Assembly (NCBI GenBank): GCA_036525535.1
Contig: DATDAH010000196.1
Location: 1 to 15,691, forward strand
DNA length: 15,691 nt
Direction: 5' to 3'
DNA from: DATDAH01 sp036525535
GTDB lineage: Bacteria > Actinomycetota > Acidimicrobiia > Acidimicrobiales > DATDAH01
The notes under the pieces are model-generated. The model saw only the letters and a list, made by a program, of their open reading frames with translations. It did not search any database and was not told the DNA's origin. The translations under genes and the position numbers were made by a program. Below, piece after piece: positions 5,726 through 13,019 of this stretch (positions are counted from its first letter, which is position 1; each line of letters opens with the position of its first letter).

Positions 5726-6505
5726 TCAATGTGGAGGCGCGGGGAAGAAGGCGTTGGTGCGGCGGATGTAGTCGTCGTAGCCGGGGCGGCGCCGGCCGAT
5801 GGACCGCTCGAGCATGGCCACCCCCGACACCCGGAGCAGGAAGAAGGTCATGACGATCGGGCCGACGATGCTGTAGATCCCGATGCCGGTCGAGGCCGCC
5901 ACGATCCAGATGCCCCACCAGACGCAGAAGTCGCCGAAGTAGTTGGGGTGGCGGGTGTACCGCCAGAGGCCCTGGTCCATGACCTGGTCCGCGTTGTTCG
6001 GGTCGGCCTTGAAGTGCGAGAGCTGCATGTCGCCCATGGACTCGAAGTAGACGCCGACCGTGTAGAGGACGATCCCGACGATCTCGACCGGGCCCAGCGA
6101 GTCGGGTTGGTCCGGCACCGAGCCCATCTGCACGGGCAGGCTGACGATCCACATGAGGACCCCCTGCAGCCCGAACACGAGCCACAGGCTCTGCAGGGCG
6201 AACTTGTCGCCCCGCTTCCTGCGCATGGCGACGTAGCGAGGATCCTCGCCCTTCCCGTGGTTGCGGATGAAGAGGTAGATCGCCAGCCGGCCGCCCCAGA
6301 GCGTGACCATGCAGGCCAGCAGCAGGCGGCGGCTCTCGGTCCCGTCGCCGACCGTGTAGCTGACCCAGCCCACGAGGACGAACCCCGCGCCCCAGACGAT
6401 GTCCACGATGGAAGCGTTCTTGAGGGCGAGCGAGACGAACCAGGTGCCGACCATCAGAACGGCGATGGCCAGGGCGCTGGCTCCGAAGACCTGCAGGTAG
6501 TTCAC
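5726..6505 (-). CDS. DUF1295 membrane protein, steroid 5-alpha-reductase/isoprenylcysteine methyltransferase-like
   Basis: A 259-residue integral membrane protein, with predicted membrane segments at about 7-27, 33-52, 61-80, 106-126, 139-156 and 193-225. The C-terminal motif RYTRHPNYFGD (182-192) is the signature of DUF1295, related to the cofactor-binding part of steroid 5-alpha-reductases and ICMT-type methyltransferases. RRPGYDDYIRRTNAFFP (238-254) is also a conserved C-terminal element. It probably reduces or methylates a lipid or steroid-like substrate at the membrane; the sequence does not say which. Its GTG start (6505-6503) overlaps the stop of the acyltransferase gene as GTGA, so the two are translationally coupled and probably act on related lipids. 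It ends just before a strong hairpin. Family assignment is firm; reaction is not. Confidence 0.9.
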   Translation of the reverse strand: MNYLQVFGASALAIAVLMVGTWFVSLALKNASIVDIVWGAGFVLVGWVSYTVGDGTESRRLLLACMVTLWGGRLAIYLFIRNHGKGEDPRYVAMRRKRGDKFALQSLWLVFGLQGVLMWIVSLPVQMGSVPDQPDSLGPVEIVGIVLYTVGVYFESMGDMQLSHFKADPNNADQVMDQGLWRYTRHPNYFGDFCVWWGIWIVAASTGIGIYSIVGPIVMTFFLLRVSGVAMLERSIGRRRPGYDDYIRRTNAFFPAPPH

Positions 6506-7548
6506 GCCGCGACGGCCTCATCCGCGCCGCGGGCTCGGAGCCGGTCGTCGATCCAGTCGTCCATGATCCGCCACTTCTCGTAGAGCCAGGCCATTCGCTC
6601 ATCTTCGCCGACCGGCACCTCGGCCCGGTCGTAGCGCCAGATCTTCACGTCGACGGGCTCGGTCAGCGGGAGCACGGACCACAGCTTGCGGATGGAGGCG
6701 AGCGGCTCGAAGCCGACGTGGCCGACCACGATGACGTTGGCGTCGGGGGCGCCGTCGAAGAAGGCGGTGACCCCACCGGGTCGGGGCGGGAGGACGTGAC
6801 GGTAGCCCGCGGCGGCGACGGCCTGTGGTGCGCCCCGCTCGGACAGCCTCTCGACGGCCCGGACCAAGCCGGCCGGCGTGAACAGGCCGCCGCCCGGGAA
6901 GATGGTGGCGCATTCGTCGACCTCCATGTCCGTCACCAACGTGCGCAGGTGGGCCAGCTCCTGGGTGTTGTCGCCGCTGCCGCGGGCCACGAAGTGGTTG
7001 GGGATGCGGTGGCCCACGATGTCGAGGCAGGGCCCGAAGCGCAGACCCCGGGTGAGCGTGTAGCGCAGGTACCAGCCGTGGCGATTGGCCAGGACGTAGG
7101 CGGGAGCAACGGCGTCGACGATCGACACGTGCTGGGAGAAGGCCAGGAGCGGCCCCGGCCCGAGGTCAGCGGGGACGTCGAAGCGCCAGCGCACGCCGAC
7201 GACCCGCTCGGCCGCGCCGATGAGGCGCTTGACCCACCAGCGCATCAGCTGGTGGTTGCGCTCCGTCCAGGTCACCCGGACGAAGGGCTGGGTGATCCAG
7301 CTCCACAGGACCCGGACCTCGGAGGTGGTCTCGATCCAGAGGGCGACGAGGACGAAGGCGACCATGCGCACGGTCGGCGAGCCCCGGCGGCGCAGGGCGA
7401 GGTCGGCCGCGGCGGCGATGACCAGGGCCGGGAGCGCGAGGACCACGGCGATGGCGAAGAGGAGCCAGACGGCGGGGATCGTGAACAGGCGGCGCCCGAG
7501 CGCCGCCGGGTACGCCGAAGGCATGCCGGCCCGGCGGTGATCCTTCAC
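6502..7548 (-). CDS. PlsC-like lysophospholipid acyltransferase family membrane protein
   Basis: A 348-residue protein with two hydrophobic segments near the N-terminus (about 23-50 and 60-83) and a cytoplasm-facing LPLAT domain. The HX4D catalytic motif is HVSIVD, with His140 and Asp145. The usual acceptor-binding FPEGTR motif appears as FPGGG (217-221), with the conserved Glu replaced by Gly, so substrate handling may differ from glycerophosphate acyltransferases. It likely transfers an acyl group from acyl-CoA or acyl-ACP to a lipid or glycolipid. The GTG at 7548 was chosen as the longest start; ATG at 7524 is an alternative. Neither has a good Shine-Dalgarno site. A TAGAAT -10-like hexamer lies 21 bases upstream of the GTG. 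It is the first gene of a two-gene unit with the DUF1295 protein and diverges from the thiolase. Confidence 0.85.
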   Translation of the reverse strand: MKDHRRAGMPSAYPAALGRRLFTIPAVWLLFAIAVVLALPALVIAAAADLALRRRGSPTVRMVAFVLVALWIETTSEVRVLWSWITQPFVRVTWTERNHQLMRWWVKRLIGAAERVVGVRWRFDVPADLGPGPLLAFSQHVSIVDAVAPAYVLANRHGWYLRYTLTRGLRFGPCLDIVGHRIPNHFVARGSGDNTQELAHLRTLVTDMEVDECATIFPGGGLFTPAGLVRAVERLSERGAPQAVAAAGYRHVLPPRPGGVTAFFDGAPDANVIVVGHVGFEPLASIRKLWSVLPLTEPVDVKIWRYDRAEVPVGEDERMAWLYEKWRIMDDWIDDRLRARGADEAVAA

Positions 7549-7569
7549 TTGGGGGGAAAACGAGAACGG

Positions 7570-7579
7570 ATTCTAGAGT
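7570..7579. promoter_or_regulatory. Overlapping divergent -10-like elements
   Basis: In the 62-bp gap between acyltransferase and thiolase, the minus strand carries TAGAAT (7575-7570), five of six matches to TATAAT. The plus strand carries TAGAGT (7574-7579), four of six. They share the TA at 7574-7575 around the palindrome TCTAGA. A weak -35 candidate, TTGGAT, lies 15 bases upstream of the minus element. Only one of the two may be active. Confidence 0.45.
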
Positions 7580-7598
7580 TGGGGGTCGTCATCCAACC

Positions 7599-7604
7599 GG
7601 GGAG
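7599..7604 (+). promoter_or_regulatory. Ribosome binding site deciding the thiolase GTG start
   Basis: GGGGAG is six bases upstream of the GTG at 7611. It fixes that codon as the start and is one of the few clear Shine-Dalgarno sites in the window. Confidence 0.65.
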
Positions 7605-7610
7605 AAGCAC

Positions 7611-8774
7611 GTGGGTCAGCCTGTCATCGTCGAGGCGGTCAGGACGCCGATCGGCAAGCGCAACGGCTGGCTCTCGGGCCTCCACGCCGCCGAGCTGCTG
7701 GCCGTCGCCCAGGTCGAGCTGATCAAGAAGGCCGGCATCGATGCCGGGTCGGTGGAGCAGGTCGTCGGGGGCTGTGTCACCCAGGCCGGCGAGCAGGCCT
7801 CGAACGTGACCCGTAACGCCTGGCTGAGTGCCGGGCTGCCGTACGAGTCGGCGGCCACCACCGTCGACTGCCAGTGCGGCTCGGCCCAGCAGGCCAGCCA
7901 CTTCATCAACAACCTGATCGCGGCGGACGCCATCGACGTCGGCATCTCCTGTGGCGTCGAGGCCATGAGCCGGGTGGGCCTCGGAGCCAACGTCTTCAAC
8001 GGACCCGGCTCCTCCAAGCCCGACAACTTCCCCTGGGACATGCCCGACCAGTTCGGGGCGGCCGAGCGCATCGCGCAGAACCGGGGCATCACCCGGGACG
8101 ACGTCGACTGGCTCGGCGCCGAGTCCCAGCGCAAGGCGGCCCAGGCCTGGGCCGAGGGCCGCTTCGACCGTGAGGTCGCGCCCATCGAGGTCCTGGTGCG
8201 TGACGGCGAGGGCAATCCGACCGGCGAGAAGGAGGTCATCAGCCGGGACCAGGGCCTGCGGGAGACCACCCAGGAGGGCCTCGGCAAGCTCCAGTCGGTC
8301 ATGCCCGACGGCATCCACACCGCCGGCAACAGCTCGCAGATCTCCGACGGCGCCGCCGCCGTGCTGTGGATGGACGAGGACCGGGCCAAGGCTGAGGGCC
8401 TCAAGCCCCGGGCCCGCATCGTGGCCCAGGCCCTGGTGGGCGACGACCCCTACTACCACCTCGACGGCCCCCGGGTGGCCACCACCCGGGTGCTGGAGAA
8501 AGCCGGGATGACCATCCCCGACATCGACCTGTTCGAGGTCAACGAGGCGTTCGCCTCGGTCGCCATGTCGTGGGCTCAGCTCCACGAGCCGGACTGGGAC
8601 AAGGTCAACGTCAACGGCGGGGCCATCGCCATCGGCCACCCTGTGGGCTCGACCGGTGCCCGTCTGATCACCACGATCCTGCACGAGCTGGAGCGCACCG
8701 ACGGCCAGTTCGGCCTCGTCTCCATGTGCTGCGGCGGCGCCCTCGCCACCGGGACCATCATCGAGCGCATCTGA
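7611..8774 (+). CDS. Thiolase (acetyl-CoA acetyltransferase), FadA5-like
   Basis: A 387-residue thiolase, full length. It cleaves 3-ketoacyl-CoA with CoA, or condenses acyl-CoAs, in the last step of beta-oxidation. The nucleophilic Cys89 lies in QCGSAQQA (88-95); this QCGS-QQA pattern, in place of CGSGLKA-type sequences, is that of the steroid side-chain thiolase FadA5 and relatives. The other active-site elements are NEAF (311-314), GHPVGSTGAR with His343, and CCGGALATG with Cys373 as acid/base. A second Cys (Cys87) sits two residues before the nucleophile. The GTG start has a good Shine-Dalgarno site. The gene stands alone, divergent from the acyltransferase, and is followed by a short GC hairpin. 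The thiolase call is firm; preference for steroid or branched substrates is inferred from the motif and from the neighbouring FadD and FadE genes. Confidence 0.93.
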   Translation: MGQPVIVEAVRTPIGKRNGWLSGLHAAELLAVAQVELIKKAGIDAGSVEQVVGGCVTQAGEQASNVTRNAWLSAGLPYESAATTVDCQCGSAQQASHFINNLIAADAIDVGISCGVEAMSRVGLGANVFNGPGSSKPDNFPWDMPDQFGAAERIAQNRGITRDDVDWLGAESQRKAAQAWAEGRFDREVAPIEVLVRDGEGNPTGEKEVISRDQGLRETTQEGLGKLQSVMPDGIHTAGNSSQISDGAAAVLWMDEDRAKAEGLKPRARIVAQALVGDDPYYHLDGPRVATTRVLEKAGMTIPDIDLFEVNEAFASVAMSWAQLHEPDWDKVNVNGGAIAIGHPVGSTGARLITTILHELERTDGQFGLVSMCCGGALATGTIIERI

Positions 8775-8779
8775 GCCGT

Positions 8780-8794
8780 CCCCCTGGTCGGGGG
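8780..8794 (+). terminator. Short GC hairpin downstream of thiolase
   Basis: CCCCC (8780-8784) and GGGGG (8790-8794) form a 5-bp stem with loop TGGTC, six bases after the thiolase stop. No T tract follows. The remaining spacer to the ABC gene (to about 8910) is GC-rich with further short inverted repeats and no gene visible. Confidence 0.35.
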
Positions 8795-8896
8795 CGCCGG
8801 CGCGTCCGGCCTCCGGCCCAACGGCCCGCCGGGCAGGGACGTTGGTCTCTGGCGGCGCCGTCCCACGACGGCCACGCTGATGATGTCGCCCGTACG

Positions 8897-8902
8897 AGGA
8901 GG
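8897..8902 (+). promoter_or_regulatory. Strong Shine-Dalgarno site of the ABC ATPase gene, pointing at a non-canonical start
   Basis: AGGAGG, within the longer GAGGAGGGG, is 23 bases before the ATG at 8926, too far to serve it. It is eight bases before an in-frame ATC at 8911. No ATG, GTG or TTG lies in frame between the in-frame stop TGA at 8881 and 8926. Translation may begin at ATC 8911 or, less well spaced, at CTG 8905. Confidence 0.55.
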
Positions 8903-8925
8903 GGCTGGTCATCGCTGTCATCGAG

Positions 8926-9621
8926 ATGCAGGGGGTCGCCCGTCGCTACGAGGTGGGCGAGACCGTGGTCACCGCGCTCCAGGACGTGGACCTCAGGGTG
9001 GAGGCGGGCGAGTTCGTCGTCGTCCTCGGCCCGTCGGGGAGCGGCAAGACGACGTTGTTGAACATGATCGGCGCCCTCGACGTGCCGACCGAGGGTGACG
9101 TGCGGGTGGCCGGGGCGACGATCACCGGGGCGCCCCGCAAGGAGCTGTTCCGGGTGCGCCGCCGTTCGGTGAGCTTCGTCTTCCAGACCTTCAACCTGTT
9201 CCCGGCCCTGACGGCGCGGGAGAACGTACAGTTCGCCGTCGACGTGGCCCAGCCCGGCCCTGACGCGCCGAGCGCCGAGGCGGTGCTCGACCGGGTGGGG
9301 CTCGGCGACCGCCTCGACCACTTCCCCCACCAGCTGTCAGGAGGCGAGCAGCAACGGGTGGCCATCGCCCGGGCCCTCGCCACTGCCAACCCGGTCCTGC
9401 TGGCTGACGAGCCGACGGGGGAGCTGGACTTCCAGACCGGCGTGGCCATCCTCAGCCTGCTCCACGAGCAGGCCCACACCGGGGTGACCGTCGTCATCGT
9501 GACCCACAACCGGGAGATCAGCCGGGTGGCCGACCGGGTCATCGAGCTGAGCAGCGGGCGGATCGTCGGCGACGGCCCCCCGCCCGACGGCCAGGTCGCC
9601 ATCGACGAACTGCACTGGTAG
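8926..9621 (+). CDS. ABC transporter ATP-binding protein, MacB/LolD-type
   Basis: The first canonical start (ATG 8926) gives 231 residues. Walker A is GPSGSGKT (35-42), Q-loop Gln87 is in FQTFNLFP, the signature is LSGGEQQR (137-144), Walker B is VLLADEPTGELD (157-168), and the H-loop is His194 in VTHN. The SVSFVFQTFNLFP and DEPTGELD wording is that of the MacB/LolD/FtsE group, which powers FtsX-type permeases. The predicted product from this ATG lacks the usual N-terminal strand VIEM; starting at ATC 8911 would restore the normal MAVIEMQGV-type beginning, and the Shine-Dalgarno site agrees. The true gene probably starts at 8911. The permease gene follows after four bases, so both form one operon. 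It drives mechanical or extrusion work on the extracytoplasmic side rather than import. Confidence 0.92.
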   Translation: MQGVARRYEVGETVVTALQDVDLRVEAGEFVVVLGPSGSGKTTLLNMIGALDVPTEGDVRVAGATITGAPRKELFRVRRRSVSFVFQTFNLFPALTARENVQFAVDVAQPGPDAPSAEAVLDRVGLGDRLDHFPHQLSGGEQQRVAIARALATANPVLLADEPTGELDFQTGVAILSLLHEQAHTGVTVVIVTHNREISRVADRVIELSSGRIVGDGPPPDGQVAIDELHW

Positions 9622-9625
9622 CGGC

Positions 9626-12049
9626 GTGCTCCTCCTGCGGTGGACATGGCGGGACCTACGGGCCCGATGGCTGCAGGTGGCGGCGATCGCCCTCATCATC
9701 GCCATCGGCTCGGGTACCTACTCGGGCCTGACGAGCGTGTCGGCGTGGCGCCACGACTCCTATGACGCCAGCTACGCCGCCCTGAACATGTACGACCTAC
9801 GCGTCGACCTGGCCGAGGGCTCGACGGTCCGGGCGGCCCGACTCCTGCGCGTGCTGGGCGGGGCCGTCGGACACGACCTCGACGAGGTCGAGGCGCGGCT
9901 CGACGCTCCGGTCCAGGTCGACGCCTCCACGGCGGACGAGACGATCCTCGTGCCCGGGACCCTGGTCGGGGTCGACGTGGCCGACGGCGGCCCCCACGTC
10001 GCCGGCCTGCACGCGTTCGGCGGCCGCCTGTTCACCCCGGCCGACGTCGAGGCGGGTGACGTGGTCCTCCTCGACGAGCACTTCGCCCAGCGCCACGATC
10101 TGCCGGCGACGGGGACGGTCCGCATCAGCGGTGACCGGGAGCTGCGGGTGGTCGGCAGCGCGGTGTCGGCCGAGCGTTTCTTCATGGTCGACGAGCGGGG
10201 TGGGCTCTTCGCCGACTTCGCCGTGCTCTACGCCCCGATCGAGACGGTGCAGGCGCTGTCGGAGCAGCCGGGAGCGGCGAACCAGGTCGCCATGACGCTG
10301 CGGGATGGGGCCTCGGTCGGTGCCGTCGAGGAGCGGGTGACGGCGGCCATGGCCGCGGCCTTCCCCGACGTCGGGATCACGCTGACCCGCGAGCAGGACG
10401 ACAAGGTGCTGCGCCTGCTCTACGACGACATCGAGGGCGACCAGCGCTTCTATGACGTCTTCGCCCTGCTCATCCTGCTGGGCGCGGCGTTCGCCGCGTT
10501 CAACCTCATGGTGCGCGTCGTCGAGGCCCAGCGCAGGGAGATCGGCATCGGGATGGCCCTGGGAGTCCCGCCTGCCCGCATCGCCCTTCGCCCCCTCCTC
10601 GTCGGCGGCCAGGTGGCGGCGCTCGGCGTGGTGTTCGGCGTCGGCATCGGGCTGCTCATCGACGCCCTGATGGCCGATCTGCTGCGGGGCTTCTTCCCGA
10701 TGCCCGAGTGGACGTTCGCGTTCCAGCCCGGAGTCTTCCTGCGGGGGGCGGCCCTCGGTCTCGTCCTGCCGATCGCGGCGACGGCCCTACCCGTGCGTCG
10801 AGCCGTCCGCGTGGCCCCGGTGGAGGCGATCCAGACCGCGCACCGGGCGGTCTCGGGCGGCCTGGCGCCACTTGTCCGCCGCTTGCCGCTGCCCGGCTCG
10901 ACGGTCGCCCTGCTGCCGGTCCGCAACGTCGTGCGGGGCCCTCGGCGCACGGTCCTGACCGCGCTCGGCGTCGGCGCGGCCATCGCCGTCCTCATCGGGG
11001 TGATCGGGATGGTCGACTCGTTCAGTGCCACCATCGACCTCGGGGAGGAAGAGTTCGTCGGGGGTCACCCCGAGCAGCTGACCGTCGGTGTCGACTTCGC
11101 CCCGATCGACAGCGACGCGGTCCGTGCCGTCACCGAGTCGCCGCTGGTGGCCGACGCCGAGCCCGGGCTGGCCCTCGGGGGGACGCTCGACCCGGGCGAG
11201 GACGACATGGACGTGCTCATCGCAGTGACCGACTTCGCCAGTGACCTCTGGCGGCCGACGGCGGTCTCGGGCGACCTGGCGACGGATCGGCCCGGGGTCG
11301 TCGTCGCCCAGAAGGCGGCCGACGACCTCGGGGTGGGGGTGGGGGACACGGTCGTCCTGCGTCATCCGCGCCGCCAGGGCCTGGTCGACTACCAGCTGGT
11401 CGACTCCGAGCTCCCGGTGCTGGCGGTCCACCCGAACCCGTACCGGTTCCTGCTGTACATCGACGACAGCCAGGCCGACCTGTTCGACCTGGAAGGCATC
11501 ACCAACACGGTGCGGGTCAGCCCGGCCCCCGGCGTGACCCCGGAGGAGGTGCAGCAGGGCCTGTTCGGCGAGCCCGGCGTGGTGGCGGTCGAGCCGGTGA
11601 CGGCCGCGGGTGACGCCATCCGGGAGCAGATCGAGGAGTTCGTCAGCATCTTCGCCGTCATCGAGGGGGCCGTGCTCCTGCTGGCGCTGCTGATCGCCTT
11701 CAACTCCACGGCCATCAACATGGACGAGCGGGCCCGGGAGAACGCCACGATGTTCGCCTACGGGCTCCCGACCGGCCGGGTGTTGATGGTCAGCGTGGTC
11801 GAGAGCCTGATCATCGGTGTGCTGGGGACGATCGCCGGCGTGTTCGCCGGCCGGCTGCTGCTGGAGTGGTTGCTGCGCGTCCTGCTCCCTTCCACCTTCC
11901 CCGACATCGGGATGGTCGTGGCTCTGTCCGCGTCCACCCTGTTGACGGCGTTGCTCTTCGGCGTGGCGGCGGTTGCCGCCGCCCCGGTGCTGACGCTGCG
12001 GCGCCTCCGCCGGATGGACATCCCCTCCACCCTGCGGGTGATGGAGTGA
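9626..12049 (+). CDS. FtsX-type ABC transporter permease, two fused FtsX domains
   Basis: An 807-residue inner-membrane protein, built as two repeats of the FtsX/MacB permease unit. Predicted membrane segments lie near 16-38, 276-300, 324-347 and 371-393 in the first half, and 443-466, 674-698, 721-747 and 764-790 in the second. Large extracytoplasmic domains occupy about 40-275 and 467-673, as in MacB periplasmic core domains. This 8-segment duplicated form is common in actinomycetes and would allow one permease chain to work with two ATPase subunits. The GTG start at 9626 is four bases after the ATPase stop, indicating coupling. The substrate is not evident; related systems export lipids, lipoproteins or peptides, or signal envelope stress. 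It ends one base from a convergent gene, leaving no room for a terminator between them. Confidence 0.92.
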   Translation: MLLLRWTWRDLRARWLQVAAIALIIAIGSGTYSGLTSVSAWRHDSYDASYAALNMYDLRVDLAEGSTVRAARLLRVLGGAVGHDLDEVEARLDAPVQVDASTADETILVPGTLVGVDVADGGPHVAGLHAFGGRLFTPADVEAGDVVLLDEHFAQRHDLPATGTVRISGDRELRVVGSAVSAERFFMVDERGGLFADFAVLYAPIETVQALSEQPGAANQVAMTLRDGASVGAVEERVTAAMAAAFPDVGITLTREQDDKVLRLLYDDIEGDQRFYDVFALLILLGAAFAAFNLMVRVVEAQRREIGIGMALGVPPARIALRPLLVGGQVAALGVVFGVGIGLLIDALMADLLRGFFPMPEWTFAFQPGVFLRGAALGLVLPIAATALPVRRAVRVAPVEAIQTAHRAVSGGLAPLVRRLPLPGSTVALLPVRNVVRGPRRTVLTALGVGAAIAVLIGVIGMVDSFSATIDLGEEEFVGGHPEQLTVGVDFAPIDSDAVRAVTESPLVADAEPGLALGGTLDPGEDDMDVLIAVTDFASDLWRPTAVSGDLATDRPGVVVAQKAADDLGVGVGDTVVLRHPRRQGLVDYQLVDSELPVLAVHPNPYRFLLYIDDSQADLFDLEGITNTVRVSPAPGVTPEEVQQGLFGEPGVVAVEPVTAAGDAIREQIEEFVSIFAVIEGAVLLLALLIAFNSTAINMDERARENATMFAYGLPTGRVLMVSVVESLIIGVLGTIAGVFAGRLLLEWLLRVLLPSTFPDIGMVVALSASTLLTALLFGVAAVAAAPVLTLRRLRRMDIPSTLRVME

Positions 12050-12050
12050 C

Positions 12051-13019
12051 TCAATATCCCGGGGCGGGCTGGTGGAGCTGGAAGCGGAAGCCCTGGTCGT
12101 CCTCGCACTCCGCGTTGCCGCCGGAGGCGTAGTCGGTGCGGGACAGGACCCGGCCGCCGAGGGCCTCGATCTGGGCGACGAACGGCTCGATGTCGTCGAC
12201 CCGGAAGTACACGGTGACTGGCTCGCCCTCGCCGGCGGGCACGAACCCCATCGGGAACCGGGTGTTGCCGACGTGGCCGTAGCCGTCGCCCATGCTGCCC
12301 GCCTGGATCTCCCAGCCGAACAGCTGGCCGAAGAAGCCCTTCGCCTTGTCGAGATCCGCGCTCTGGTAGGTGAGATAACCGGGCTCGACGGGAGCCTTGG
12401 TGGCGCTGACCGTCCAGTCGCCTGAGGCCTCCTCTCGGGCGGCGTAGTCCTCGGTGCTGAGCTGCTCGATCTGCTGAGAGAGCATCCAGCGGTGGCCGAA
12501 CGGGTCGAGGATGGTCGCGGTCCGATTGCCGTGAGTCTGGTCCTCGGGCGGCCGCAGGCTCTCGGCGCCGCCGGCTACCGCCTGGCTGTGGACGTGGTCG
12601 ACGTCGACCACCTCCAGGTAGAGGGCCACCGGCGTGTTGCCGAGGGTGCGGGGGCTGAGCACGCCGATCTCGGGGAACTCGTCGGCCATCATGAACCGGG
12701 CTCCGCCGATGCTGAACTCGCAGTGTCCCATGCGGCCGTCGTCGCCCACCACCCTCATCGTCTCGAAGGCGCCGAAGGCGTCCCGGTAGAAGTCGAGGGC
12801 GGCCACGCTGTCGTGGACGCAGAGGTAGGGCATGACGACCTGGGCGGTCGCGGTCTCGGTGGTGGACATGGTGGTGCTCCTGGTGATCGTGGACGGGCTG
12901 GGATCGGGCGGCCAGAGGCCGAGGGCGGCCTCCACGCGGCCGCGCAGGGCGGCGGCGAACCCGGGCCGGGGGGCCTCGGGCGTCTCGGGGAGGCGCAGGG
13001 ACTCGAGCGGATCAGGCAT
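12051..13019 (-). CDS. Double VOC-domain protein with an N-terminal helical extension, coupled to an ECF sigma factor
   Basis: From the ATG at 13019 this is 322 residues. Residues 1-50 form an extension with a helical element FAAALRGRVEAALGL; they precede two vicinal-oxygen-chelate (glyoxalase-fold) domains. Domain 1 (about 63-175) is PhnB-like, with PYLCVHDSVAALDFY and ATILDPFGHRWML. Domain 2 (about 207-320) has PGYLTYQSADLDKAKGFF and ends DDQGFRFQLHQP. Such proteins bind small molecules or metals as enzymes, resistance or sensor proteins; no specific reaction can be read. The ATG overlaps the sigma factor stop by eight bases, showing translational coupling. A second in-frame ATG at 12869 has an excellent Shine-Dalgarno site and would make a 272-residue protein of the VOC domains alone. 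I recall similar extensions on VOC proteins after ECF sigma genes in actinomycetes, so the long form is likely real. Confidence 0.82.
   Translation of the reverse strand: MPDPLESLRLPETPEAPRPGFAAALRGRVEAALGLWPPDPSPSTITRSTTMSTTETATAQVVMPYLCVHDSVAALDFYRDAFGAFETMRVVGDDGRMGHCEFSIGGARFMMADEFPEIGVLSPRTLGNTPVALYLEVVDVDHVHSQAVAGGAESLRPPEDQTHGNRTATILDPFGHRWMLSQQIEQLSTEDYAAREEASGDWTVSATKAPVEPGYLTYQSADLDKAKGFFGQLFGWEIQAGSMGDGYGHVGNTRFPMGFVPAGEGEPVTVYFRVDDIEPFVAQIEALGGRVLSRTDYASGGNAECEDDQGFRFQLHQPAPGY
12877..12881 (-). promoter_or_regulatory. Internal ribosome binding site for a second VOC start
   Basis: AGGAG on the minus strand is seven bases before the ATG at 12869, ideal spacing. It would let ribosomes begin at the VOC domains and omit the 50-residue N-terminal extension. 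Confidence 0.5.

Noticed and set aside
5559..6602. Minus-strand open frame running through the GAGCG spacer and DUF1295 gene
   Set aside because: It reads out of frame with the DUF1295 protein and has repeat-derived Ser/Arg/Ala sequence at its end; no family resemblance.
7545..8921. 458-residue open frame antisense to the thiolase
   Set aside because: Shadow of the thiolase; composition is Gly/Val/Asp/His-rich with no motif, and the thiolase has a good ribosome binding site and full active site.
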